Notes: a model not told the origin generated them from the letters alone. A DNA stretch of 64,000 bases from Coptis chinensis (GCA_015680905.1 CM027378.1:54771501-54835500); one strand, 5' to 3'. Positions 12,007 through 24,552 are shown, counted from the stretch's first letter. Program-made: numbers and translations.

Positions 12007-13260
12007 TGTAGGAACCGTTATTCAGAATGCAAATATTTCTACAAACAGTGAACACCACGCGCAGCGGAATCAATGGGTGTCCACGATTTGTGATTAGAGA
12101 ACATACCTTTTCAAATCCAGTTTTGATAACTCTGAGAATCCAAGCTTTATGAATCCAAATCAACAATCAACCCCTTGATCTTCTGTTGTATTCCTTTAGA
12201 ATAGATTGGACGTTGTGTAGGCAAGGATCTACCAATCCCCTTCTTTCTCCCAAAGCTAGATCCAATTTTGGATCTATCTTTCCTTGCCTCTTTTTCTGTT
12301 CAGATGAATAGTGAATTTCGGCCAGAGAAAGATTATTCTATTTATAGGCTACAACAAGAACCATGAGGAGAAATTAGGGTTGGGCCTCCTGACGGGCTTG
12401 GGCTTCCCATGTTCGCCCAGAACACACAACCCAAGTCCATCAACAAATGGCTTATTCCACTAAAGGCCATTGTTGCACTACCGCCCTAATCCCAAATTAC
12501 GTGTCAGCATTTATGGGCTCCATATTATATGGTCGTTGATCTCCCTGTGTTTAAGATATCGAATGTCCGTTAATTGACAACTACATTAATTAACTTCTTA
12601 TGTCCTTGAGTAATACCACTCAACCTCATTGTCATGTCAAAATAAATCCACCTGCAGGGTTTATATGACAATCTTTTTGAGCTCCTCAAGGGGACATCAT
12701 CAACCCGACTTCTTGCGGGACACAGATTCCTTCTATAATCAACAGCAGACCTTACATACAATGTCATTACCCAATCCATCGAGTTTGTTGATTCACCAAT
12801 GAATCTCACTCATTGATGATTTAAAGCAATGTACAATGCATATAAGTGCCGGTTATTATATCCGGATTAGGAGGACAAGCATTCATAATAACAGAGGCGT
12901 TTGTTCTCTTATATAGTCAGTATAAGGAGAAACAACCTCACTTGGTCCTGTTCAATACATACAAAGTGTACTAGTGTAATCTTATAGTCAAGATAGACTA
13001 ATACTAGATTATACTACAACCGTACTAATGGTTTGTCCAAATCCATCTAGGCTGTGAACGATTACTTATACTTTATAGGGTACTGATGATATGATCTTCT
13101 TTGTGTTCACACCTTATCATCTACAACATAAAGTATTAGACACATGCATATAACTAATAACATATATAAAATGCATAACATTTTCTCATATGATTCTCAT
13201 TCAAAATATAAAGAATTAGAGTTAATACAAAAGTAATGCTTTTAGTATATAACCCTATCA
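12007..13260 (-). repeat. Solo LTR A, inserted in the Athila integrase
   Basis: This 1254-bp unit starts TGTAGGAACC and ends ACCCTATCA, and is flanked on both sides by the 5-bp duplication ATTTC (12002-12006 and 13261-13265). It has no internal PBS or coding region, so it is a solo LTR. A minus-strand TATA (CTATAAATAG) near 12335-12345 indicates minus orientation. Integrase coding resumes on both sides. By eye it is about 90 percent identical to solo LTR B. Confidence 0.9.
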
Positions 13261-13265
13261 ATTTC

Positions 13266-13430
13266 TAATATCTTTTTAATTTCTCTATTGGACACCTCTA
13301 CTTGACCACTAGTTTGAGAATGATACGGAGTCACAACCTTATGGGTAACTCCATATTTCTCAACTAAAGCTTTAATAACTCTATTACAAAAATATTTTCC
13401 TTCATTGCTAATGATGGCCTTAGGTATGCC
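13266..13430 (-). pseudogene. Integrase core fragment between two solo LTRs, Athila-like
   Basis: Only about 165 bp of integrase remain between the two insertions. On the minus strand it reads through [36 protein letters not shown] and [13 protein letters not shown], the second half of the integrase catalytic core. Its position confirms that the flanking LTR units are insertions into one gene. Confidence 0.88.
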
Positions 13431-13435
13431 GAAAC

Positions 13436-14717
13436 TGTAGGAATCGTTATGGTTTCGCCGAATGATTTACTACGAACAGCGAAACACCCACGTGCAGCGG
13501 AATAAGGGGTGTCACGGTTTGGTTCGAAATTTACCTTTTTAGATCAGCTTCTTGATATCTTTGAGAATCCAATAGCTATGAAATCCGAAATCAACCACTT
13601 GATCTTCTGTTGTATTCCGATGCACATAGTCTACGTTGTGTGGGCAATGATCTTCCAACCTTTTCTTTTTCTCTTGGCCTCTCTCACTCACAAAATTGGA
13701 TCCGATTTCTGGATCTATTTTTCTTAAGCAAAACCTTGATTTTTCTTGTGTAGAAAATGGCCAGAGAAAGAGGTTTCCTTTATATAGGCTACAATTGGAA
13801 CCATGAAGAGAAATTAGGGTTGGGCCTCCTGACGGGCTTGGGCTTTTTATGTTCGCCCATAACACATAGCCCAAGTCCGTCAACAAATAGCTTATTACAC
13901 TAAAGGCCATTGTTGCACTGCCGCTCTAATCCCAAATTACGTGTCAGCATTTATGAGCTCCATATTATATGCTCGTTGATCTCCCCGTATTTAAGATATC
14001 GAATATCCGTTGATTAAGTCAAGTTACTGACAACTACATTAATCAACTTCTTATGTCCTTGAGTAGTACAACTCAACCTCATTGTCATGTCGGATCAAAT
14101 CCATCTGCAGGGTTTACATGACAATCCTTATGAGCTCCTCAAGGGGACATCATCAGCCCGACTTCTTGCGGGAAACGGATTCCTTCTATAATCAACAGCA
14201 CACCTTACATACAATGTCATTACCCAATCCATCGAGTTTGTTGATTCACAAATAAATCTCACTCATTGATGATTTAAAATAATGTACAATGCACGTAAGT
14301 GCCCGTTATTATATCTGAATTAAGAGAACAAGCATCCATAATAACAAAGGCGTTTGTTCTCTTATATAGTCAGTATAAAGAGAAACAACCTGACTTGGTC
14401 CTGTTCAATACACACAAAGTGTACAAGTGTAATCCTATAGTCAAGATAGACTAAAACCAGATTATACTACAACCGTACGAATGATTTGTCCAAATCCATC
14501 TAGGTTGTGAACGTTTGCTTATACTTTATAAGGTACTGATGATATGATCTTCTGTGTGTCACCACACACCATATCATCTACAACATAAAGCATTAGACAC
14601 ATGCATATAATTAATAACATATATAATATACATAACATTTGCCAATATGATTCTCATTCAAAATATAAAGAATTAGAGTTATTACAAAAGTAATGCTTTT
14701 AGTATCTAACCCTATCA
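13436..14717 (-). repeat. Solo LTR B, same family, inserted in the same integrase
   Basis: This 1282-bp unit starts TGTAGGAATC and ends CCCTATCA, with its own 5-bp duplication GAAAC (13431-13435 and 14718-14722). It is in the same orientation as solo LTR A and homologous along its whole length, but the different target duplications show two independent insertions. No internal retroelement sequence is present. Confidence 0.9.
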
Positions 14718-14722
14718 GAAAC

Positions 14723-15260
14723 GTGAGAAGATATACTCCTTCATAAACAATACTACAGTTCTATGATCATTACTACGACAAGCCATGGTTTCAATCCATT
14801 TAGAAACGTAGTCTACAGCTACAAGAATATAAATGAAACCATGCAAAACTGGAAACGAGCGCATAAAATCTATACCCCAGACATAAAAAATCTCCACTAT
14901 AAGAATGGGATTTAGGGGCATCATATTACGTTAAGTAATACGGCCAAGTTGTTGACATCGATTACACACTTTACAGTGTGCATGGGCATCTTGAAATAGG
15001 GTCAACCAATATAAACCACATTGAAGAACTTTGGCAGCAGTTTTCTTTCCACTAAAATGAACCCCGCATGATCGGTCATGACAGAAGGATAAGACTTCAT
15101 TGTGCTCCCACTGGGGAATGCAATGACGAATTATCTTATCGACACAATATTTAAAAAGGTAGGGTTCATCCCAGTAGTAAAACTTAACTTTGGCAAAAAA
15201 TCTCTTGCGTTCATTCTGGAAAAGAGTCAAATATTGATTCGAAATCACTGCCATCCTCAT
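14723..15260 (-). pseudogene. Integrase zinc-binding and early core domain, Athila-like
   Basis: The stretch at 15260-14931 contains the H-H-C-C zinc-binding module (histidines in IPQWEHNE..FCHDRSCGVH, cysteines in HCKVCNRCQQLGR). The stretch at 14924-14723 has the start of the catalytic core ([24 protein letters not shown]). It follows RNase H directly, as expected. It is part of the broken Athila-like element. Confidence 0.88.
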
Positions 15261-15495
15261 TAGTTAACCAAGATAAGTGATTTGCAACTACGTTTTCAGC
15301 TCCTTTTTTATCCTTAATTTCTAAGGTAAATTCAGTTATAAGAAGAATCCAATGGATTAATCTCTGCTTAGCATCCTTCTTCACGAGAAGGTAGCTAAGC
15401 GCGGCATGGTCTTTATAGATGATGGTCGTGGAACCAACTAAGTAGGGACGGAACTTATCTAAGGCATAGACAGCCCTAATATGGTGATCAAGCAA
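15211..15495 (-). pseudogene. RNase H fragment, Athila-like
   Basis: The open stretch encodes YALDKFRPYLVGSTTIIYKDH, LSYLLVKKDAKQRLIHWILLI, LEIKDKKGAENVVANHLSWL, a typical gypsy RNase H running into the integrase. Homology stops at about 15495, where the neighbouring sequence becomes a 3'-end repeat of another Athila copy. The upstream part of this polyprotein is therefore missing here. Confidence 0.88.
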
Positions 15496-16520
15496 CTTTT
15501 TGGACCCTTGAGTCTTTGGTCTTTTGAAGCCTTGGAGGGTTTCTAGAGCTTTTTGAGTTTTTTTACCATTGAGTTGACTTTGACCGTTGACTTTTTAGCA
15601 CTTTTTCCAGTTGATCCATGAGGTCCTTTTAAGGCTCCTTTTGTCTCCTTTTGGCTTTAGAAGACGTCTTTTGAAATATTTGTTCCAGAATAGGCTTGTA
15701 TCCTGAAAAAGCAATAAGAACATGAGTTTTCTACATTATTTATCATATAATTTGACTAAATTGAAGCATTATAAGAGGATAACAATGCATATTTGAGAAT
15801 TTATCAACTAGCCCCAAACAATATTTTGCTTGTCCCCAAGCAAAGATGGGAAATAATAATAAAAGAAGTCAAATATGTGTTTATTATACTAACCTCGTTT
15901 CGCAGAGGGCGATTGTATTGACCATATGCAACAAGGCATTAAACTATTAGGAATTCCCTAGTGGATGAGCTTAAACCTCGTGAGACTTTTCCAGAGAAGG
16001 TACTCACAAACTTCCTCTATCTAGCACAAGGGGTCTTGTCTCCTTATTTATTCTCAGAAGTCCATACATCTCATTAGCGGGAAATAAGGACAAGCTCCTT
16101 TGAACTTAGGATAACATATGTACAATAATTAAATCATCTAAATATAAATGCGCAAACATGAGCAATAAAATGCAAAAGCAGAGTCGTTTCTGAAATTTTT
16201 GGAGAGCGCCCTTATGGTGGGTTCTCACAAGGATGTGTTAAAACACAAACTCTCTGATAGATTCACTCAAGTTTAGTTCTCATATACATGAATGACATAT
16301 AAAGAAAACCAAGGTCGATTGATCACAATTGCCACTTACTATCACACCATCCTATTCCTAATCGAGCTAGAGGTCTTTTATTAAGAGTTACAGGGCTAAG
16401 GTAGTGGTTTAGAAATAAAAATGGAAGGGAAAACAAAATCTAATATGTTGAGAAATCGGGTATTCAGGATACTTGTAACTAGAGAAGAACCTCGTTTTGT
16501 TCTTTGCTTCCGAATTGTGA
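15496..16520 (-). repeat. Second Athila 3'-end fragment (3' region, polypurine motif, LTR start)
   Basis: About 15790-16520 matches 6430-7200 in the same orientation, including the GAATTCCCTAGTGGA and GAGAAGGTACTCACAAACTTC-like stretches. A polypurine-like motif near 15810 (minus TTTGGGGCTAGTTGATAA) is followed by about 300 bp resembling an LTR start, rich in GTTGACTTT. I see no coding sequence. It marks another Athila copy truncated against the RNase H at 15495. Confidence 0.6.
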
Positions 16521-16954
16521 TTCATTCTTTAGTATAAAGTAATTAGGGATCATTAAAGGTCTAGTCTTTATATTTTACCTTGTGTGAGAATATCTAGACT
16601 ATGGTTTTCTATACAGATCTATGCTAGCATGTTAAGAAATTAAAAAGTGGATTTCAATCTCTCTCTATTATTCTCCATATTTTATTCAAGTCATATTCAG
16701 TTACTTTAGTTAAATTAGTATAAGTTAAATTCATATATTTAGTTTCGTAGTATAAATTCACATCTATAAATATTGCTCTCACCATTGTTTCCTTGTGTTT
16801 AATTAGTTGAATTCATTTAAGTCTAGAGAGTTAAGAGTGAAATGATTCCGTACTCTATATATTGCATGAATATACATGTGAGAGTAGAAAATAAATAATT
16901 GATAACATAAGAATAAGTTAGAGAAATCTAGTTGTAATTTTATGGTTTATCAAA

Positions 16955-16972
16955 TGGCGCCACTGCCATCTT
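16955..16972 (+). promoter_or_regulatory. Primer-binding site of the plus-strand Athila-like element
   Basis: TGGCGCCACTGCC begins two bases after the LTR end TATCA. It resembles the TGGCGCCGTTGCC site commonly seen in Athila elements with two mismatches. It fixes the LTR border and the plus orientation. Confidence 0.7.
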
Positions 16973-18257
16973 AAACTCATTCAGGACAAGAATTCAATTG
17001 GTTGAATCCAAGGGGCAATCCCCCATTCTCTACCCACCCACCCTTTTAATTTTTCATTCTTGTTTGTCATATTTTCATTATTGTTCAAACTTGATATTCG
17101 CTATTTTAAACTAAGAGCGCACCCGCCCTCCCTTTTGCCTTGCACAGAGCGCGCCAGCGCTCCCTTAAGATTACGGAATCACAGTGAAGAATACTGCGGT
17201 AAAGGTATTTCTAAATTTCTGAAAAATTTTCAGGCATAATATATACGGTGTTATTGATTTACTGGAATTCTTTCAGATTTTTCCTTGTTGTTTTACCTAG
17301 TGAACTATTACCATCTTTACACTGCTATATTTCAGCTTTCACACCGTAAGTTTCTGGAAAAACAGACGAGTAGGGTTACGTAGGTAGTTCCAAAAATTCT
17401 AAATTTTTTACAAGAATATCTATCATAAGTCAGGAGTTTGTAGTAACAATTTCAAGGGTTTTTTATTTGTTTTGATCACCTAACTAGTGGATTGTTTCTA
17501 GTGTGTTTCTATATTTTGGCAACACTTAATTTCTAGAACAATAGCCGATAAAGAGGGTTTGTAGAACTCCAATTGCTCTAAAATTTTTACAGGAACACGC
17601 ATGGTCTGTCAAGAGTCTCCAATAAACTTTTAGCAATTTTTGGCTCTATTTTGATTGGCTAACCATTCGCTTGTTTGTATTGTATCTGAAAACTATTTCA
17701 CAAACTTTGCAGGACAGTAGAAGGACTTGCATAACTCTGATTATTCTGAAATTTTACAGGCTACTTACTGAATATCTTAGACAACTACTGTAAAACTTTT
17801 AAATTTTTTGGAGTATGCACACGCCCTATTATACCTATATTTGAGCGGGCATGCACCCTTCCTTCCAGTAACCTTATTTTACGTTTTCTTTCTAGTTTCA
17901 AGGACCAGCCCATTAGAAAATCGCGCGAAAGCCTGTTTCTAAAAAAAAAATTAATAGAGCGTGCATGCGCCCTTGTTATTTTATAATTGAGTGCGCCCGC
18001 GCCCCTCTTAAGAAAGCCCGATTTACACAGGTTAGTTACAATTCATATTTTCGTTGGAAATAATTGATGGTTCAGTGCTCCAAGTTTTTATAGGACACTG
18101 AGATTCGTATTAAAGACGCTATTCATAAGAGTAGCAAGGAGGCATTCAGGTTCTCTTTCTTTCACTCCTCGTCTCTGCTGTCAGAGGAGTTTAATTCTAG
18201 TATAATTAGGCTTGTTTGACTACTGTTATTGTTCTTTCATATTAGACTTAGCCTTGC
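16973..18257 (+). other. Athila leader, non-coding, with GC-rich motif patches
   Basis: This is an AT-rich leader between PBS and gag with no convincing ORF. It contains at least five copies of a GAGCGNGCNNGCGCCCTT-like motif (17114, 17146, 17843, 17957, 17989) that stand out from the local base composition. Repeated phrases of the type TTCTAAATTTTT-ACA-GGAA suggest old internal duplication. Confidence 0.6.
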
Positions 18258-19740
18258 ATGAGATTAAGGTATGGTAAAAAAAAACCATCTAACGTTATCT
18301 ATCGTAAACGTCAACGTACACACCTATCTAGAATAACACACACCACACCTACAACAATGGCTAAAAAACTAGAGACTCCTCTTTTTGATTTTTACAGATC
18401 CCTGATCGATGGACCTAAGTCATGCATCGTTCTTACAGACTCAGTAAGGGATTTTTGAATTCCCCCGAATATATTTAACTTGTTACTAGTTTTCCATTGT
18501 TTAGACCACGAGAAATCTTATCAACACATGCATAGGATAGAACAAGTTCTCACTACATTCCATCATCCTAGCGTAAGTCTGGATCAAGTTAAACTTAGGG
18601 TGTTTCCATTCACCCTAGCCCACAAGGCGGCGTCTTGGTTAACTGCCCAAACAGCAAACTCCGTGGAATCATGGGCTAAACTTGTTCAATTGTTCATGGA
18701 ACAATTTTACCCACCATTGAAGACAGATGAAATGCTTCAAAAGATTCATTTTTTCCACCAAAACCCTCATGAATCCTTTTCAGAGGCCTGGAATCGTTTC
18801 ACTGAACTTCTCATTGAATGCCCGCATCATAACCTTACTAAAGACACGCTTGTCCGCGCATTTTGAGAGGCCTTTCACATCATTATAAGGAGGTTCTAGA
18901 TATCATGAATGGGGGTAGTTTTCTTAGTAAAGGAGCCTTGGAGGCTTATAAATTCTTAGAAGATCAATCTAAGAGAAACAACAATTGGGGAGGCAACAAC
19001 TCTTCCCACTCCATTCCTTCTTCTTCAACAATTAAGGATGCTAGTATGTTTGAGGTTAAACTTGATCCTGAGCTTAGAACTCTTATCGTTGCCCTCCCTA
19101 AAAGGTAGATGCCATCTCTGTTCAACAACAACCCACTTCAGTCATGAACATAAACTCTACTCGTTGTAATGTTTGTTTTAGTCTTGAACATTCCAACTTC
19201 TATTGTCCTCTTATCTATGAACAACCACCACCACAGCCAGAAAATGTTTGCATTTTTAATAACAACCCTAACACACAATGGATGCAAAACACTAATTATA
19301 ATCCACAACAACAAGCTACACCTCCAGTTATTAATTATCAAAATGTTAGGCCCACTACAGACTTCCACCAATTTAACCAACATCTAGGATAAAGAAACTT
19401 AGGTGACTAGAATAGACGTTTTGTGCCCATGACCTAGAATTATCAATATCAAGATATGACCCAACAACAAACCTTGGTTCCGGTCACTCCTCCTATGGCC
19501 ACTCAACCTGTCAAACCATCTATAAATGAAGTAGTAGTAACCTTGCTAAAAAATCAAAATCAAATTATGCAACAAACATTTCAAATGATGCAGTCTTTGT
19601 GCCAAAAGGTTATTGACATGTCTCCTAACCAAAATAATAACCAAACAGGCATGCTTCTAGGTCAAGCAGTGCCTAATCCAACATCAACAAACACCGCTTT
19701 CGAAGTGAACATTATTCACTGTAATGGTGATAAAAACTAA
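18258..19740 (+). pseudogene. gag region of the plus-strand Athila-like element
   Basis: The core gag lies at about 18480-19108 with VKLRVFPFTLAHKAASWL, FMEQFYPPLKTDEML, SFSEAWNRFTELLIECPH and GGSFLSKGALEAYKFLED, all hallmarks of Athila gag. A zinc-knuckle-like C-x2-C-x4-H-x4-C (CNVCFSLEHSNFYC) follows near 19165. A glutamine- and asparagine-rich linker continues to 19740. The reading is broken in several places. Confidence 0.85.
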
Positions 19741-20034
19741 GGGGACCTACAGGCAGTCACTACCCTTCATTTAGGTAGAGTAGTTGATAACAAAGTGATT
19801 ATGCTTACAGATCGCCCGCAAACGGAAGTTGAAAATGAAACCATACCGAATATTGTCATAGAAACTTAAGACCCTACAACTGTAGAAGTTCAAGTCCAAG
19901 CACAACCAAAAGGTACAACCTTACTAAATACCACCATAGAAATTGAAGATCCTACACTTGTAGAGGTTCCAATATGGACACCTAGATGGAAAACGGCTAA
20001 AGATAAAGCAAAGACTATAATACTACTGACCCTT

Positions 20035-21464
20035 ATGCTAAATATAGAGATAAACCACCGTATCCCCCAGAGACTAGTTGTGTCTAAAAAGGATGACAAT
20101 TTTGATGAGATTAGGGAAGTGTTTAAAAATTTGACTATAAACCTACCTTTTCTAGATGCTATAAAACATCTACCTGGACATGCTAAATTTCTAAAAGAGT
20201 TGTGCACTACGAAGAGGAAAATCAACATACCCCAAGAAACCTTTTTAACTGAACAATATCCATCTTTATCTTAACATAATAGAATTATTAAATACAAGGA
20301 CCTGGTCGTCCTACTATACAATGCACCTTGGGAGATTACTTCATAACAATTGCTCTATTAGACCTGGGGGCGAGTGTTAACTTACTCCCTTTTTATTTAT
20401 ATAAACAACTAGGTCTAACAAAACTTCAACCAACCAAAATGACTTAGTAGTTAGCCGATCGTTCTATTAAGTACCCCAAAGGCGTAGTTGAAAACATTCT
20501 TGTTAAAGTTTAAGACTTTTACTATCCTGCCAACTTCGTTATTCTCGACACAGAAGTTGCTCATGATTCCATTCCCATCATCTTAGGGCGTCCTTTCTTG
20601 GCAACCACCAATGCCCAAATCAATTGTCGGGATGGCTTAATGACTCTTTCTTTTGGAAATCTTTTTGTGGAAGTTAACATATTTAAACAAAAGCATGGAC
20701 AACTAGGTTTGCCTATAAAAGGAGAAATGAAGTCCATTGAGAGTTTTATATCTCACATTAGTGCGGCCGACACTTTCGTCCCCACACTAGTAGATACCCC
20801 TCTTATAGAAGAAGACAAAGATCATAATTTTGACTCCCTAGACATAGATGAAATCGAGGGAGATTTCGTTCGACTCTTTTGCAACCCTTCTTCGCCACCT
20901 CACTAGTCCCCTCCTATTGACATCCATTCATCCCACGATGCTATGACGAAAGAAGAATTTTTCAACCTCTATCCCACTGATTCTTCTGACCCACCTATTG
21001 AGGAATGTCTTGCATATCTCAAAACTTCTGATGATCTAGAACTGAGAACACTAGTTGATCACCATTCACCCACCTCACATCCTCATGTCACTCATTCACC
21101 TTCCATCACCAATATTCCCCACCTTCCACCTTTTTAAAGGAACATTGAGTTTGTACTTGACCTTCTTGCTTCTCCTGTGCTTCATGATTTTCTAAACCCT
21201 CTTGATATAGAAATAATACCCAAGGACAAGCCACCTGATACCTTCATTTTCAGATTTGAGATAGTTCATACTTACACCATGAATGAGTTTTGTGCTAAAC
21301 CCACATTCTCATTTTTTCCATTCCATCCTTCTAAAACTTATCCATATCCCACATATTTTCCACAACCATCCATTTTCTCACAATCATTTACTTGGAGACC
21401 CTTTTATTGGAGGAAAAAGAAGAGAGTACACGCTCGATTAGGTTCTAGGTCCATCAGATCTTGA
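20035..21464 (+). pseudogene. Protease region of the plus-strand Athila-like element
   Basis: A pre-protease segment at 20035-20274 (IREVFKNLTINLPFLDAIKHL, AKFLKELCTTKRK) is followed by an active-site-like LLDLGASVNLLPF near 20350 and by the Athila signature [19 protein letters not shown] at about 20580-20640. Acidic and then proline-rich open stretches continue to 21464. Reverse transcriptase does not follow: the sequence passes into the 3' non-coding region. The region is broken. Confidence 0.82.
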
Positions 21465-22880
21465 TCTCATTTGACTAAGTTGCATCGTAGAAAGTCTTGG
21501 TGCTTGATTCTGTTTGGTGGTGCATTCCATGTTAATTATATATGGAAAGACCCACAACTCTTTAGGTTGTTGATATATTGTAAATTGCATGTTAATAGAT
21601 GTTTTAGATAAAGTCTCAAGTATCTGACTTTACAAGACCCAAGTTTTTGTACAATACCATCTTTTTGGAGTATAGGCCACAAAAAATTTCAAACTTCAAA
21701 AGAGTTTTCAAATTTTGTTTGGGGTGGCGTATTTTGGTATTTCATTTCAAATCTTTTTGCCTGTCATGTTTACTCTAGTAGAGTCCATGTTAGTTAGTAC
21801 GTAACAGTTTAATTGTGTTTCATGTTATCATATTATCTTTATAATATTGTTGTTACAGGTACTACCAATTTTTGTCATGCTTCTATGGTAAATTCTTTCC
21901 TTATCTCTTTACACTTTGAGGACAAAACGTTCGATTATTTGGGAGTGGGATAGAAACATTTGCAAAAATTAGGCAATTTTAGGATGTAAATTACGCATTT
22001 TTCTTTATAAAATATTTAAAATCATAAAAATTAGTTAGTTACATAATTTAATTGTGTTACTGAATTGTTTCATGAACTCCCTTCTCCCAAATTGTTTGGG
22101 GGTTTAATTTTAGCATATTGTACGTTCACGTATTAAAATTACATGTATAAATATCAAAATATAGAATTCATATGCCTTGTTGATTTATTGGGATGCATAA
22201 TATAATTAGGTATCTTAATTTCGTGAAATTCACTATTTCACGGTCGGAAGCTAATCCGATAGGAGCCACGATAGGTGCATGCTTGCTTTGTGAACGTATA
22301 TTATTATTTTATTTATGTTAGAGTCCGCTTATGTCCCAAGCGCTATTTATTTCATGATATCCCCATAACGGGAGGAACTTATATAGGAGTTGCATATGTT
22401 TTTATTTCTTTATATTAGTATAGATTAACCTTCTTTTTCAAGTGCTCCCATTTACAAGCATGTTTCTATGGTACTCTCTATCCTTTATTTTTATTCCATA
22501 CTTTGGGGACAAAGCATGATTCTATTTGGGGGTGGTATAGAAATACGTTATAAATATTTAAGCACATATTATGTTGTATATTACGTATTATTTGTCTTAT
22601 AAAAATTAGAAAAAAAAATAAAAATATATAGTTTATACTATGCACTTAGTGATACTGGTATTGTTCCCTTTTCTATGATGATATTAGTCTAGAAATCTCA
22701 CGTAATACTTGAATTATGATTTAATTTTTGAAACTTAGATTAATATGTAGGTAATAGTCATTGCATCTTTTCATGAACATCTTGCATGAGCATCTATGAT
22801 TGTACTTGGCAGTATTTTTCTGAGACCTAAGTTAGAGTACTTAATACATATCCTGTGAGCATCTAACCAAAAAGCCCATA
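21465..22880 (+). other. 3' non-coding region of the plus-strand Athila-like element
   Basis: I see no gene here. Polypurine-like motifs TTTGGGGTGG, TTTGGGAGTGG, TTTGGGGG and TTTGGGGGTGG lie near 21720, 21940, 22092 and 22530, two of them preceded by CTTTG.GGACAAA. From 22080 to 22880 the sequence is an inverted homologue of 9080-7620. Recognisable Athila sequence stops at about 22880, so the 3' end is truncated. Confidence 0.6.
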
Positions 22881-24548
22881 TATATATATAAAGCTCGCGC
22901 ACATTCTCTCTCCTTACCATATCGCTCCATTTTGCATCTCGATCAATATGATTGGCTCCTAAAAAATCAGATGGAATAATAATTAGTGACACCTCCCCAA
23001 ATTTGTTTAAATCTCCCTCCTCTATTCTTATATTACTTTAACCTCCTCGAATTCCAAATAAACAAACCATCCCTTCACAATCGGTTGTCTTCTCTATCTT
23101 CATGCTGCTCAGACTTATTAATGGAGTTTGGACCAAAACAATGAACCTACCGCCCTTCTCCACCCAATGTTCCAATTGTTGGAAACCTTCACCAGCTAGG
23201 AACTCTAATTCACCAATCTCTTCGTGACCGCTCTATAAAGTACGGGCCAATAGTTTTGTTGCTCTTGGGACGAGCACTATACAGTAGGAATCCTTTGTCG
23301 AAAAAACACAAGACACAAAGGCTGCCGGGTTGCTTTCAATACAGGACAGGGGCGTGTGGTTCAAAAGAAACCTTTGTGTTGAACGGAAATTAGTAGTACA
23401 TTGTTGTGTGAATAGTGAAGCTTGATGTAAACCAAATATGTTTTTTTGACAGGCAATCAAGTGTTCTGCGTATATGTATTTAATTTTAGTTTACCTTAAC
23501 TTTTTTTGGATGTATAATAGTTAAGTTCTATTAATTTTTGGATATACGGCAATACGTACTCTTTGTTCAACTCCTTGAAAGGAAAAAAAATCATTGCAGT
23601 GGACATATTGTAATCATTAATGTTATTTTGACGTACGTTTCATTTCTCCCCTCCCTGTTGCAACCATTTCAGTGTAGAAGCACACATTGGGTGATTGACC
23701 TGACAACTTATGGGTAATTTATACGTATGCTGCAGAAGAAAAATGACAGAAATTGGATGCTGATGACTATAAAATCAAACAAGTTTTTAATACAAGGGTG
23801 TGTACTTTGAAGTCAAATGATTCAATGATGTTTACATACATATTAGAAGGGTAAACGTATGCACGTCTGCATTTACTTCAGCCTCGGCCTGATTTAGAGA
23901 ACAAAAAGAAGTTTGAATAAAATAGAGATTGTTGTATGATAATATGATGAAGATGAATAATTTCTAGGTTAATTTCTATTGAGTTCCATTCTCTTTTGAA
24001 GAGACATTATCCTACACTCTTAAACTTATTCGGAGTAGACATACACATTGATATAAGTGTTTGTGTGAAAACTGTGTTAGTCGCTCCTAAAAAACCGCCA
24101 ATTCCATATATTAGTTAGACCTCCCTCGATTGTTACTTTCTCCTTTGTTTATTATGTATTTATTTTGACCTCCTCAAATATCAAAACACAAACTAATTAT
24201 ACATTATGATTCGTGATACCCTAAGCAAACTCTTCTCACCGTGAAACCCATAACAGTCCTTTCATCACCGAAAAAAAAAAGAAAATAGAGAGAATATGGT
24301 ATCGAAGTAGTGGAGGCGCATGGACGTACATGAATGCTTGAAGGAAGCCGAACGTGGTTCAATCCACCATCTTCTTCTTCAAAAACTCTTAATCAACTAC
24401 TAATGATACAAGTTTGATAAACATGTAATTCCTTTACCTAATTTTGGATTTGAATGATTTCAAATCTCAATATATGCATTTTGATACTAATGAGTTTTTT
24501 TTTATTAATCACCTAAGTTTTATTTTTTTTTTCTTTTTTAGTAATAAT

Positions 24549-24552
<4 letters not shown>
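22881..24552. other. AT-rich non-coding stretch
   Basis: No supported gene. Two loosely similar blocks occur at about 22955-23080 and 24085-24215, sharing GCTCCTAAAAAA, TTAG..A.ACCTCCC and a run ending CTCCT. They may be copies of an unrecognised repeat. Short open frames here lack any recognisable motif. Confidence 0.5.

Larger units (their letters stand above)
5173..15495 (-). mobile_element. Athila-like Ty3/gypsy element, 3' two-thirds, minus strand, with nested insertions
   Basis: In minus order this holds RNase H (15495-15211), integrase (15260-11620, interrupted by two solo LTRs), a third ORF (10401-9760), a long non-coding 3' region with polypurine-tract motifs and an LTR ending at 6479. 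Gag, protease and reverse transcriptase are absent upstream of 15495, where sequence switches to a copy of another Athila 3' end. The integrase tail ([18 protein letters not shown]) is diagnostic of Athila. The element is old and broken, with several breaks plus insertions. Confidence 0.8.
16521..22880 (+). mobile_element. Athila-like Ty3/gypsy element, plus strand, internally deleted
   Basis: The right end of the 5' LTR is at 16952 (..TTTATCA), followed by a PBS at 16955, a 1.3-kb leader, gag (about 18258-19740), protease (about 20035-21137) and a 3' non-coding region that ends in sequence homologous to 9080-7620. Reverse transcriptase, RNase H and integrase are missing. The gag and protease are broken with roughly ten breaks. 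The left end of the 5' LTR and a matching 3' LTR were not located, so the outer borders are approximate. Confidence 0.75.
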
